Below, one piece after another: positions 35,570 to 47,261 of a stretch of DNA of 64,000 bases. The translations under genes and the position numbers were made by a program. Origin of the DNA: Otatea glauca (Eukaryota; Streptophyta; Magnoliopsida; Poales; Poaceae). The DNA lies in the NCBI GenBank assembly GCA_036346275.1, contig CM070727.1:7245760-7309759 (forward strand). The letters run 5' to 3'. The notes beneath the pieces were generated by a model. That model did not search any database. It saw only the letters and a program-made list of their open reading frames with translations, and was not told the origin of the DNA. How positions within the stretch are numbered: position 1 is the stretch's first letter; each line of letters begins with the position of its first letter.

Positions 35570-36104
35570 GAAAACATCATCACTATCGGTTTTTGTAAAG
35601 ACTGACACAAAATCAAACATCACTGTCGGTTTTCTCTGAAAAACCGACACAAATGATTACATATCACTATCGGTTTTGTATAGAAAACCGACACAAATGT
35701 GTAATCATCACAATAGTGATGTGCACGGTTATCACTATCGGTTCTTTTCATAAAAGCGATAGTGATGATCACGTGCACATCACTATCGTTTCTTTTTTGG
35801 AACCGATAGTGATGTATATATGCATTACTATCGCTTCTATGAAAGAACCGATAGTGATGTGTACGTGATCATCATCATCTATCGCTTTTTGGAACCGATA
35901 GTGATGACCGTCATATCACTATTACTTTTTAGTTGAGAACCGATTGTGATATGCCCAGTGCTACATCACAATCACTTATAATCTTAGAACCGATAGTGAT
36001 TATTACTAACACCCATCCGAAGTTATCTATCACAATCGTTTTTTCTTAAAAACTTAAGAACCGACACAGATAAAACGATAGTGATGTGCCGTTCTGTAGT
36101 AGTG
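35570..36104 (-). mobile_element. CACTA element end (third), truncated, TAG flank
   Basis: Units of CACTATCGGTT with AACCGACACAAA or AACCGATAGTGAT run from 35580 to 36090. They end exactly in CTGTAGTAGTG at 36104, which read inward is CACTACTACAG. The next three bases are TAG. No matching left end with a preceding TAG was found. Confidence 0.7.
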
Positions 36105-36206
36105 TAGCTTGATAGTATCCTACCATTTTGTGCTCATGTACCTGTTACTCATGCACTGCATACAGCTACAGCCAGAGGTGAAGCAAGCCTCGGGTTAGAC
36201 TAGTTG
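36105..36206 (+). repeat. 102-bp direct repeat, right copy
   Basis: Right copy of the repeat at 21966-22067, abutting a CACTA terminus. The sequences diverge immediately after GACTAGTTG in both copies. Confidence 0.9.
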
Positions 36207-38174
36207 TTTTTGAGCCGATTTATGATTCAAATGATTTATCAATAGATTTTTTGTGAGCTTTTCATTCCAGGCTTCGGAATATGAAGTAACCCGAGGTCTC
36301 GCTCTGCCCTAGCCTACAGCTATAGGCAAGCATCAGTGGCTGCCTGGCTGGCTCGACCAATCGACAGGGCAGATTGGGACTGCTTGTCATCTCTAGGATT
36401 AATTATTACATGTATGCGCGCGTATGGCCAGGCTCATGCATGTGTCGTACTCGATCGTACGTGTTTTTAATGCAAGCCCGGATCGGAGGGGAGGAGAGGC
36501 GCGGCGGCCGGCGGCCGGCCGGCAAAGTAGCACGGCGGACATGCGTGTGATGAGCAGTGGGAGAGGATGGCCTCCCCCTCATTAATGGTGGCTGGAGGTA
36601 TCGCCCGTACGTGCATTGGTCACGACGGAACGGGGATCATTTCTGTTCTGGTACACAACGCGCAACCCACAGAATGCTAAGCGGCCGTTTCATTCCCATT
36701 TTCTGGGGAAAACTACACAAGCAGAAAACCATCAGTGTTATTACTTACTAGCCCACTGCCACTACTAATTAACCGTAGCACATATTATTTACGATTCGTC
36801 GGATTAGATGGTATTTATTTATAATTCATTTGGTATAAATGAACGACTAGATCTTATGAGGAGCGAGTTATACTCGCTTGGCAAGCGTCACGGGGGCCAC
36901 ACACCGGTTCGGACGCCGCTGCTTATTTTCCGAGCTGATGCATCGGATGGAAATAATAGTTTAAAAAGTATGGGTACACACGCGCGTGCGTGTTCAGTAA
37001 GACATATACGAGGTCTAGGAGCCTCCAACTATTTAATCGTACGTTTCAGACGCACACGCATGTGTGTGAGTGTGGAATGTGGTGGTATGTGTCTTTGTAC
37101 CCTAACAAAATAACTAGATCTGATTTCTAGTATGCATCAGAGTACAATGTACTATAAAATTTTCTCTATTTATTACTGGCCTGAACATGTTTTTCACATC
37201 GGATTCCAAGTTCCATATATACGCAAGTGGCACGTACGTACCGGGCATGCATGTGCAGGGTAGCTTGCAGCCGGCCATCGCATGCAGTGACGGCACGGCA
37301 CAGTGCATGCACGAAGGCAGGGAACATGGCCGCAGCGCCATGACGGCCGGGCCTTAACTACGGCTGCATGCAGAATCGCGTTTTGTAGTAGACACTACAG
37401 AGAGGGGCGTTTCCTACCTAGCTCGATCGTCGGCGCGGCCGCGCGCGCGTACGTTGTGCCCTAATTTCATGCAGTACTAGCTGCGCTGTTCTTACATGTG
37501 ACACATGTCCCACCGGCTGCAGGCCTCAGAGAACTCGATGTCTCTAGCTAGGCTGTTCTTAAATATTGTCATTCATCGTAGCTGTTCTTGGATAATGTAT
37601 TTCTACTATTTTGATGTGATTTTTTTATTGCTATGTAGTTATTTTTAATATCATTTACTATTATAGATTAGAGTAAAATATATCACTCAAAGATGAGTAT
37701 AGTAAAGAGTGGTAGTATAGTCTTTATAGATGTGTCTTAACAGAAGTTCAAGAAATTTCGTTGTTGCAGCCTGGCTGGCCTTCGTCAGAATTCAAAATAT
37801 GTACATAATCTTGTTGTCGCGCTAGTACCTACTGCGACTAATTGCAGATAGATGCCACTGCAAGGAGTAGAATTAACGCAATGCAACACGTCCAATATAT
37901 CTGTTTCGGCAAGCTGATGGAGGAGATCAACGTGTGTTGACGACTGGCACGAGAGGTGCCCTGTCCATGTATGTATCGCTTCCAAGTTCGAGTTTCTGTA
38001 CAGCCACAGATGCTTACTTTCCAGTTTTAAACTTGTACGAAAATCTACAGAGATCTGGAAGGCATTGATTGAGTCGGGTTTGGTTGGAGGGATTAACTCA
38101 TCCTAAAATGGATTGGTCTGTCGACATAGAATAATCATCAAATTGAGAGGAATAATCCAATCCCTTATTTTATA
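36207..38174. other. Gene-free region
   Basis: No coding region is supported. It has GC-rich patches (36480-36540 with GCGGCCGGC repeats, and 37420-37450) and many CATGCATG-type RY motifs (36430, 37240-37370). These could mark an old promoter, but no gene follows on either strand. Confidence 0.35.
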
Positions 38175-38431
38175 CTCCCTCCGTTCAAGGATAGATATAG
38201 TTTCTTGTGTCTTCACCAATGTATATCTATAAAAGACGGTATTATCTCTCCTTATTATATTTTTATATTGTCTTACTCTAAGGCTATGGTAGCAAGTGTC
38301 ATTGGAAATAGTTAAAGGGGAGAGGTGTAGAAGGAAAAAATAGCGAAAAAATACATCGAAATTGTAGAATAACACATATTTAAAAACATAATTTGAAAGC
38401 TAGAATAAGACGTATTTACGGATGGAAGGAG
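38175..38431. mobile_element. Stowaway MITE
   Basis: 257 bp between TA dinucleotides (38173-38174 and 38432-38433). The left end is CTCCCTCCGTTCAAGGATAG; the right end read inward is CTCCTTCCATCCGTAAATA. TA target and CTCCCTCCGT ends define Stowaway (Tc1/mariner-related). Confidence 0.8.
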
Positions 38432-38954
38432 TACAAGACTTATGTTTATAAAAAACATAAGATGGTGATGGACCTATTCATAGATTGAAAGCTAAGAACG
38501 GATGGTCTATATAGGCCCACGAGGACAAGAGAGACTTGACTCACCTCTCGGTCTCTATGTCTCATTGCTATTTGGGCTATGCCATGTCCTTCCATTGCTA
38601 TCCTCGGCCTAAAGCAGGAGTTTTTCAAGAAACAAAACGATTTCTCTGAAATGAAATCCCTACGGGATTGCATTCTTCCGTCCAGGGCCTGATAGCATTG
38701 ATGTTGTCAGTAGGAGCACCGACACGAATTATCTATTTTATTGGGTTAGCGTATTCGATATGATACGAATATAGTTTAGATTTTTTTCCCCATCCAATTA
38801 ACAATTTCTCCTCTATTCATATTTGTATCTATATTTTTATACAAATATGCTATGTACTTTTGCCATTTGAAATGTTATTTTATCCACAATGTTCATATTC
38901 ATATTCAGATTCTATAAGACGATATACATATTTTATTGCAGTATGGCTAATTAG

Positions 38955-39845
38955 TGTTGGAAATATTAGGAATTTTCTCAATATTTTAATCCACAGAATT
39001 ATGTAAATCATGATTAAACAAAGATGCATTTTTTGTTCAAAGCCAAAGGTACTAGATAACAAATTATCTATCTCATACGCAAAGACTAATGAACAAGAAA
39101 TCAGCATGAATAAAACACGGTATAAGTTAATATACCCTTGAGCCGGTGCCACCGTTGGCACAGGCGCAGACAAAACATTCTCGTTCGCCATGACGGTCGA
39201 AATAGACGATCACAGGTTGTCGCAGTGAAGCGTTGGTGCAGTGACGGGCAGCGTTGCGGTGCGATGCGCTTCAGAACACCTTCGGCGATCGCGTGGTCGC
39301 TCCCCAAAAACCTTATCGGCCTTCTATCTCGAGCAAGATCTCAAGAAAGGCGAGGTTCCAGAGGCCTGCTCCCTCTGCTACTTGTGCGCGCAAAAACAGA
39401 GGCGGGAATGCAAAGGACAGCAGCAGAACAATGGAGTATGCGGAAGAGTCAAGCAGATCAAGAAAAGCACAGCCGTGGCTCTCCTTATATAGCCTCGCGA
39501 CATGCAACGGGCAGGAGCAGGAGTTACCAGCCATCAACCACGTCCGTTTGGTCACATTGATCACTGCGGTTACTGGTCATATTGACTGCTGAAACGGCAA
39601 AACAAATCGCCCCCGTCACGCACACGCACACGCCTCGGCTCGGCGCGCGCGCGCGCGTGTGGCACAGCCTTTACCCTTTTTCACCTTGCTAATCAAGAGA
39701 CACACAACTCAACTATTTAAGTTGGTCAAACCTTCTCTCAATTATCCATATGGTACTAAACCAATTTCATGACTCCTAGTATTCTAATGGGCCTTTTGGA
39801 ATTTCTATTAAATTAATTATGGGTCAACCCCATAATAATCTAACA
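38955..39845 (-). mobile_element. Solo LTR of a Copia-type retrotransposon, ATTAG target duplication
   Basis: The 891-bp segment starts TGTTGGAAATATTAGG and ends ATAATCTAACA. Both sides carry ATTAG (38950-38954 and 39846-39850). Read on the minus strand it runs TGTTAGATTATTATGG to CCTAATATTTCCAACA and has a TATA box (GGCTATATAAGGAG) near 39490. TG...CA ends plus a 5-bp duplication and no internal genes make this a solo LTR. Confidence 0.85.
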
Positions 39846-39850
39846 ATTAG

Positions 39851-40436
39851 GTGGACGAGTGTTTTTACTTTAATGTGAATTCTTGTTCCTTTAGGTGAAA
39901 TAGGTAAATTAGAATGATTAAGTGTGCTACGCATGAGCATTAATTAAATGTCAGTAAATATCTCGCCATTACATAAGTTAGGATGATATCTGAATCCGAC
40001 CGAATTGACCAGGTATTTGACTCGTATTCGTATTCAAGAATATTTGAATTCGTATTCATTAAAAAATACAAATATAAATACAGGAAGATTATTACTATTC
40101 GATTCGTATTCGATCGGTCAACACATGTGGTTGTTATTTCTTGAAACAAAGAGAGATCATTTCTGTTCTGATTCTATCAAGTTATTTTGGTTCCAGTATT
40201 GGTCATTTCGTGGACAAGCAACAATCAACCTGGTGATCCTTTTTGAAAGGGTAGAGAACTTGGAAGACAAAGCCATCATGCAAACAAGCACAAACATCCT
40301 TTATTTCAACAATCAACATCACTCTAGGGAGCACAAACAGTGGAACAAACGAACAATACAGATGCGACTAATGCACGTTACACTGGCGCATAGTAATTTT
40401 GCATCACGTACGATACGAACACGGAGTCGGGAGCGC
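39851..40436. other. Spacer and 3' flank of the BURP gene
   Basis: Includes a run of CGTATTCG/GAATATTTGAAT-type repeats (about 39985-40115). A weaker relative lies at 38740-38930. No gene is seen. Confidence 0.35.
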
Positions 40437-41410
40437 TTAAGCCGAGGGGCTCTTCTCGTCGTTCTTGGCCGAGAGTACCTGCGCATTGGGCATGGCGTGG
40501 CAGATTGCCGCACCGCCGGGCCTCACGCCGAGCAGCCGGAAGGCGGAGTGCTCAGGGTCCCACCGGGACGTGTCGGTGTGGCACACGGCGGCCGCGGTCG
40601 TTACCGCGTCGCCCCCGCGATCGCCCGCCACGTCCACCACGTACGCCCTCGCCGGGCCGGTAGCGCGGCACCCGTACCCTGCGCTGGGGCCGGCCTCGCC
40701 ACGGCACACGACGAAGCTGGACCCCTCGACGGCCCTCACGGCGCGGACAGTGTACAGCCGAAGTGGAGCCGACGCCGCCGGCGCAGCGGCTCGCTGGAAG
40801 CCGCGGAAGGGCAGGCTCTCCCCAACGCGCACCGCGTCCTCGAGAAAGAACACCGTCGATGGCGACGGGACGGCATTGTCGTAGGTGGCGGCGGCGTTCC
40901 GGACGCCGGGGCGGCTCAATACCTTCGAAGAGGGGGCGGCGACGGCTTCGCTCCGCGGCAAGGCCCTGTAGTCATCGTAGTTGAAGTTCATTGGTGGCAC
41001 CGGCGCTGGTGGGTCGTCATCGCCGTTGGCCTTGGTCACGCCGTTTGGAACGTTGTTCTCTGCATGCATGCAGCTAGGTATGTGAGAGAGGCTCCTCCCT
41101 TGTAAGATGGTCGTAAAATTATGTTCTTTTTCGTTGATTTTGTGATCACCAGGGTGCAGGAGCTCGAGGATGGCGTCCGGCATGGGAGCGCCGGGCAGGA
41201 CGGCGCGCCAGAAGGCCTCAGCCGGCGACGTCCGAGCAGCAAAGGTCAGCAGGCCAGGTTGAGCCTGAGGATTAATTATAGAAACGACAATGCATCAGAG
41301 AATGTGTCACAAAATTGAATTCAAGTGTGTATGAGGTCTGAGCTATGGCTCCTTGGTTTCTGCACCATAAGAACCATGGCGGTGATGGTGAGAGCGACGG
41401 AGCACGCCAT
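40437..41410 (-). CDS. BURP-domain protein with an internally shortened BURP domain
   Basis: BURP proteins are plant-specific secreted, cell-wall-linked proteins (RD22, PG1-beta, USP types). There are three exons, in phase: 41366-41410, 41150-41264 and 40437-41059, giving 260 aa. A short hydrophobic leader (MACSVALTITAMVLM) joins AQPGLLTFAAR and then SPAEAFWRAVLPGAPMPDAI, the classic BURP N-terminal segment. An acidic/Pro linker with FNYDDY follows. The BURP domain starts at FFLEDAVRVGESLPF (about residue 124) and ends VCHTDTSRWDPEHSAFRLLG, then GGAAICHAMP. It spans about 137 residues, against roughly 215-230 usually. The FLPR..A..IPF and CATSLE parts are missing. The first two of four CH motifs read CR (FVVCRGEAG and GYGCRATG); the last two are intact. 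The frame is open throughout, and a TATA box lies about 95 bp upstream. It is either a remodelled gene or an early pseudogene. Confidence 0.88.
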
Positions 41411-41505
41411 GGCAGTTGGACGGAGAAGAGAGCGAGCCAAGCTAAACCTTGAGCCTTCAGGACCTGCTCTAGCTCCTTGTGTAGCAGCAAGGTAGAGCGC
41501 GCCAA

Positions 41506-41512
41506 ATTTATA
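41506..41512 (-). promoter_or_regulatory. TATA box of the BURP gene
   Basis: TATAAAT on the minus strand, about 95 bp before the ATG at 41410. Confidence 0.6.
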
Positions 41513-42589
41513 GACGGAGCCACTAGTTGCACTTGCATTGTGACGAGTACTTTTACGCACCTAATTTGGATCAAACGATGGTTACAACTTAGAACAGATT
41601 TGGATTAATTTGTACTGCTAGCACACTTGAGGCCTGCACAAATTCGACCAGCATTTGTAACAAATGTGATCGGCGGCGACAGTGACATGAAACAAAAAAT
41701 GTTGGGACTCGGGGATCGATATTGTCTTGGCGGTGATGCATGCTTGGCATCGCATGGCTGAGGGCGACGCGAAACAGATCGGCGCCTCCTCTCTTCACGC
41801 CATTGCCATTGTCCGTATTATTCGCGGATGCTGGCCCTACTGGAGGAGTGCTACTCCTGCGATATGTGGATATCTCAGGAAAGAAACGACGACCTTCTGA
41901 TCGGCTGGATGGCACCGAATACAACCACCTGAAGGTGGCTGAGGCGATCAGAATATAATCTTGGTGACGATCGCTGTGGGGGCTATATACCTCGTTCTCA
42001 TGTGCCAGGTAGAAGCCAAGCTCCGGATTCTGAATGCATTCTTTCCCAGTTTTTTTTTCCCCTCCCTTTCCTTCTCGACAAGAAAAATGCGCGCAGTTTG
42101 TTCGAATGGATCAAAAAATAATCAAGAAGCCGGTCGCAATGGGCCACCGGACGGATGATATTGCCATGGCAGGATGAGCACCGTCGCTACTGGGCCTGCA
42201 CTGTGAGCACGAGCGCACCTAACTAGGCAACAAATACAGAGCGCTCTTCTTTTGACGTCTCGTCCATTAGTCTCCCCGTGTTCGTTCTAATTGTACGCCT
42301 ACTATACAATGACATGTCACATGTGTATGGATGCAAAAGAAACGAGTAATTTCCGTCTAACCGACTGAACAAAAGTTTACGGAATGAATACGGAATAAAT
42401 AAATAAATAGGTATCAAGCACTGTCCATTTCAACTCGATTACAAAGAAAGAAAGAAAAAAGATAGGTCGCGTGGTCTAACCGACTGAACAAAAGTTTACG
42501 CATCCTGATATGATACTTAACCACATACATATATAATATAATACCTCTATTACGCCGGGAAGAAATGGAGCACATGCAGTCCACAAGGT
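41513..42589. other. Upstream region of the BURP gene
   Basis: No second gene is supported. CCGACTGAACAAAAGTTTACG occurs twice, near 42360 and 42480, as a short direct repeat. Confidence 0.35.
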
Positions 42590-42960
42590 ACATTTTTTTG
42601 CGAAAAGACCCTTCGAAAATTTCGAAATCGCAGATAGGTCCATCTACCGGTATTTTGTAAAAAAGGACCCCAGAAATTCTAAAATTGCGAACAGGCCCTT
42701 CCACTGGTGTTTTGCAAAAAGGACCCTAGACTTCTGAAATCACCAATAGATCCTTCCATCGGTGTTTTGCAAAAAGAACCTCAGAAATTTTAAAATTGCG
42801 AACAGGTCCTTTTACGGCTATTTTGCAAAAATGACCCATAATTCCGCAAAATTGTCCCCGATGCTGGTTCTTTTGATCCGGAAGATTCTAAAATCACGAA
42901 CAAGTCCTTTCGGCAGTTATTTTGTAAAAAAAAAACCGTAGTTCCGCAAATTCAGTACAA
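42590..42960. repeat. Tandem repeat, period about 64 bp, 5-6 degenerate units
   Basis: Each unit has the order AATTGCGAACAGG, CCTTCCACTGGTG-like, TTTTGCAAAAAGGACC, then CAGAAATTCTAAA-like. The units differ at many positions, so the array is old. It lies beside the Helitron-like terminus at 43133 and may belong to the same element. Confidence 0.75.
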
Positions 42961-43084
42961 GCGCCGATTCTTTCGACACAAAAGATTGGAATTACGTTAT
43001 GCAAATTCACCGACGGCTCCTAACCAGTCGATTTAAAAATAACAGCTCCAAGAAAAACGGAATTGCATTTTTTACAGAAAAATT

Positions 43085-43133
43085 TGGGCCGAATTTTTCC
43101 ACCGGGCGCAGCATCGCGCGCCTCCCTACCTAG
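43085..43133 (+). mobile_element. Possible Helitron 3' terminus
   Basis: GAATTTTTCC, then the GC-rich self-complementary GGGCGCAGCATCGCGCGCC, then CTACCTAG followed by T. Helitrons end in CTRR shortly after a small hairpin and insert between A and T. A related sequence ends at 825-828 (GACGCAGCGTAGCGCG, then GCTAG and T). The 5' end was not located. Confidence 0.35.
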
Positions 43134-44033
43134 TAAAAGAGAAACATGAGAAAATAAAGGTGGGGTCAATTCTTATGTCTGGGTTAATTCCCATGCTGCC
43201 TTTTGATACGCGCACAAATGCATGGATTCTGGATTATCAAAGAAGAAGCATCGTAGGGCCAAGCAATGGCATGCACTCTACTTTTTTTTATAATACATAT
43301 TTTTTTAAACAAAATCTACACAAACAATACGCCGAAAAAATTGATAGAAATAGACCTTTGTCGTCATTTCAAGGGGTGACAGATGCTCCGTTGCCACTCA
43401 AAACAGCGAAATACTAATGTGGTGTCCAACAAGGATTTATGTCGCCATTTGCACTGGCGATAGGTCGTTTGTCATCATTTGGATTGGCGACAACATCTCC
43501 GTTGCCAATTGATATAGCAACAAAACCTCTATCGCCCTTTGAAATGGTAATAGAACTCCCGTCACTCTTTAAATTGTCGATAAAGGTTGCTAATCCAAAC
43601 GGCACAGAACCTTGTATGAATCTTTCGGAAATAAAAAATATCACGAATACTACCATATAGATTTAGGAAGAATAAAACACCGAATTTAGCCATGTGTTGG
43701 AATGGACTAATAGTTTTTTTTAGAGGGGAGGATACCACAAACGGTCATTTATGTCGTGTGACCGAGTAGTTTGTTGTATGCACGTAAGAATGTTAATTGA
43801 TGTATTTTGTTTGAACAAATCGGATGAAGCCCGACATAGCATTTCGTAATAAGTGTGAACTACATAGCGCGTAGAGTTTGGCTCAGTATATATGCTCATC
43901 TTGCTACTCGTATGATATAAAAATGAAAACACGCACGAACCAACAACATAAACTGCAAGTAAGATACATGTGCATCTTTTAAGCTAAAAAATACTCGGGA
44001 ATGGAAAAGAAGTCTGGCTTGCGGCCATAGATC

Positions 44034-44300
44034 CTATGCATCAGGATCCATTGATCCCTTTCCCTTGGATTTCCTGAGGGTGTGAGCTTTGATCTTCTTC
44101 CAATTGCTCCCATACTCATCCACCCAAAACTGGCCTTTCAGGTCCACATTAGCCTTCTCCTGGCCTATAGTCGTGGTATCGTGGACCATCCGCTTCTTTT
44201 GTTTGACTAAAAACTCACTACAGGACCTCCAGAACCCCACCGCTTTGTTATGGATTGTCTATGCCTTTCCTTTGTCTTCCCCGCTTTGAGGCAAATGTTT
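44034..44300 (-). other. Unrecognised coding-like segment
   Basis: About 70 open codons on the minus strand with protein-like composition (GFWRSCSEFLVKQKKRM, then GQFWVDEYGSNWKKIKAH, ending KGSMDPDA). I do not recognise the family. Its position inside the putative element would suit an exon of a transposon gene; function unknown. Confidence 0.25.
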
Positions 44301-45439
44301 CCAACGGGTAAAGATCTCAGGGGGAATAGGGTAGTTCAACCTAATTTTTCGCTCGACCTATTGGAAAAAGTAGCACTTCTTCAAATCCTGGGATTATGCA
44401 TGGATGAAGTTAGCGGTATGAAAAACACAACATGCATTGTGAAATATGACTTAGGTAGATGTCCGCGCACGTGTAGAAAGCCCGACCGACAGTGTCTAGA
44501 TGTATGGATTGAGTGATCTATGCCGAAGTACCGCAGTCATAGTTTGGGCGTAGAAACTCCGATGGCACAGGTGCATCCTTACAAGAATAATCTGAGTAGG
44601 TTTCCGCCTTCTTGGCAACCCACTTCGGCTTCCAAAACATCGTTGTGTAGTCCAATATTCTGAACCCCGGAGGTGTGGTGGAGTGTTGGGTGTGGCGGTG
44701 CCTTTGTGGAGTGTTGGTCATGGTAGTGGCCCTGATGAAGTGTTACTGTGGAGTGTCCCCCGTTTTTATATACGGTTTGTGTATAATAGTGCATTGTAAA
44801 TTTGATATACCAGCAAAGTGGCCGCGCACTTACGCATGCATCATTCTTAAAATATGTTTAAATAACTTGGTAATACATATATAATTTTCTTTTTCAAAAA
44901 TAGATCATTGCAGAACTCAATTTGTGATATTGCATATTATAGGAGAGAATATAATCACTCCGTTTTCTAATAATTATCACATGTGGCTGAAACTTTCTTC
45001 TCAAAATACTTGCATAACAACAGTAAATATAGCATAACATAATATTTTCTATTTATATCATCATCTTTTAATTTCATTATCGCAATGCTTGTCTCTTTCT
45101 TTCTATACTTCTTATAGTGTACATCACATTGCTTATAGTGATATAGCCGAGTGAATCTCTTCGTTCCGTGGAGGTCCATCAAGTAAAGAGTCAGAATGTT
45201 TTCTCTCTTTTTTAAGATTTTTTAGCATATTCTATATTTTCTTAGTGACGGTAAAAACCTGTTATCGAATTTTATTACACAATAGTTAATATTTTTATAT
45301 GTACACAAATCATATTTCTTATCTTTTTTTCTCAAATTAGCATATTTCTGGAATTTTAGTTCTGAATAAAACAAAAAATTATATTTTTCACTTAGTATGG
45401 AATAAAAAAATAATCCCAGTATGGAATAAAAAAATAATC

Positions 45440-45990
45440 CCTAGTTCCCTTTTACTTTTATTATTATGTTATTTTTTATTATTAATTTTTATTTAATTTC
45501 GAATTTCAGAATTTGGTTTAGAGTTCGTATGAAAATCAAATGGCTAATTTGCTTTTATTTTTTATTTTAGATTTATGTCAATTTTCATTGTTATTTTTAT
45601 TTAATTTTGCATATCAGTATTAGATTAGAATTCGTATACAAGTACAACCGTTAATTTTTATCTAATTCTTATTAGGAATTTTAGCCATGTAATGTTTTAA
45701 TTTGGAGTTCGTATGAAAGTTAAATAGTTGATTTCCTTTTATTTTTTTATTTTGAATTTATGTTATTTTTATTGTATGAATTTTTTTATTTTAAATTTAT
45801 GTTATTTTTATTGTACTTCATACAGACTCTTTTTTAATCTAATCCGTTCATTTTATTACTATTTTTATTGAGTTTTGAATATTATTTTTACATTAGAATT
45901 GATATATAGATCCAATTGCTAATTTTTATTCCAAATTTTAGATATTTATAGGTTTAAATTTGTTGGTTGTGTGAAAATCAAATGTATATT
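45440..45990. repeat. AT-rich degenerate tandem repeat, period about 110-130 bp
   Basis: Successive blocks share GAGTTCGTATGAAAATCAAA-like, TTGCTTTTATTTTTTATTT-like and GAATTTATGTTATTTTTATT-like segments. Composition is extremely T-rich on the plus strand. Confidence 0.6.
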
Positions 45991-46699
45991 TTTTTTTATT
46001 TTTTATTTCGAATTTATGATATTTTTTGTTTTACTTGGCATAGACCCTTTCTTTTAATCGAAGCTGTTATAACTCGGATCGGCTAGATCGGCGGTTAGAT
46101 ATTTTTTTAAATAATAATATCCAATGGCTATTATAGTTCAACTTAGTTATGGTCCACCAGATTAAGAGCTAGATGTTTTGATTTTTGTGAGGATTTCTAG
46201 CCTATTTCTCTTTTTTTCTTAGCAACTCTTGATCTTTTTCATGGTGCAGCTTGCTTGATTTATGACCAAACATTTTTATTTTGGATTGCTTACTCATCGA
46301 ATTCGGTAGAAATAATATAGATGTTAACCTCCGGTAACTGGATGGTAAAATTCCACGCAAATAGGATGACGCAACACTATAAACTGGACCGAGACAAAAT
46401 AGAGCAAAAACTAAAGCTATTATTTTTGCCTCTCTAGAATAATAGTTCATCTTGTTGACTTACTGAGTTTTTTTGTAAGCAGATGATATGTGTTATTAGG
46501 AAGGTGATTGTCAGGAAATATGAATTTCATTGTTAGTCCATTCAAGACTTGTGGGGTGATTAAGAACTAAGTTCACAAAATACTATCTTGATATAGCAAA
46601 TGTAAGATGAAATCATTCTAAAGGAGAGCTGTTCCGAGCGATCCTCAGTTCCTAACACATCATCTAAAAAAACCGAGACCCACGGCGAGCTAGCTAGCT

Positions 46700-46795
46700 C
46701 TAGAAAGACGCCTTGCACTTGAGCACGAAGCAGAGAAGCAGCAGCATAGCCATGAGCCAGCACGAGCCCCCAATGCGGTGTATCCAATACGGATC
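46700..46795 (-). pseudogene. 3' fragment of a small membrane-protein gene (unit 1)
   Basis: On the minus strand it reads IHRIGGSCWLMAMLLLLCFV then LKCKASF and stop. It matches the end of the larger fragment at 47262-47634, without any 5' part. Confidence 0.55.
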
Positions 46796-47261
46796 GAGTC
46801 CACCAGATTAAGGGTCAGATATTTTGCTTTTTTATGAAAATTTCTATCCTATTTCTCTTTTTTCTTAGCGACTCTCATGAGTTTTTAATATATAATATGA
46901 ATGGTAAAATTCCACGCAAATAGGATGACGCAACACCCTATAAACTGGACTGAGACAAAATAGAGCAAAAACTAAAGCTCTATTTTTTGCCTCTCTAGAA
47001 CAATAGTTCATCTTGTTGACTTACTGAATTCCTTTGTAAGCAGCTGATATGTGTTATTATGAAGGTGATTGTCAGGAAATATGAATTTCATTGTTAGTAG
47101 ATTCAAAACGTGTGGGGGTGATTAAGAACTAAGTTCACAAAATACTATCTTGACATAGCAAATGTAAGATGAAATCATTCTACAAGGAAAGTTGTTCTGA
47201 GCGATCTTTAGTTCCTAACACATCATCTAAAAAACCAAGACCCATGGCAAGCTAGCTAGCC

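Noticed and set aside
38880..39307. Start-like MANENVLSAPV frame on the minus strand
   Set aside because: It falls inside the solo LTR bounded by ATTAG duplications; no gag or pol follows.
40005..41105. Long plus-strand open frame over the BURP gene
   Set aside because: It is the GC-rich antisense shadow of the BURP exons; no domain is recognisable and the minus strand has splice sites, a TATA box and family motifs.
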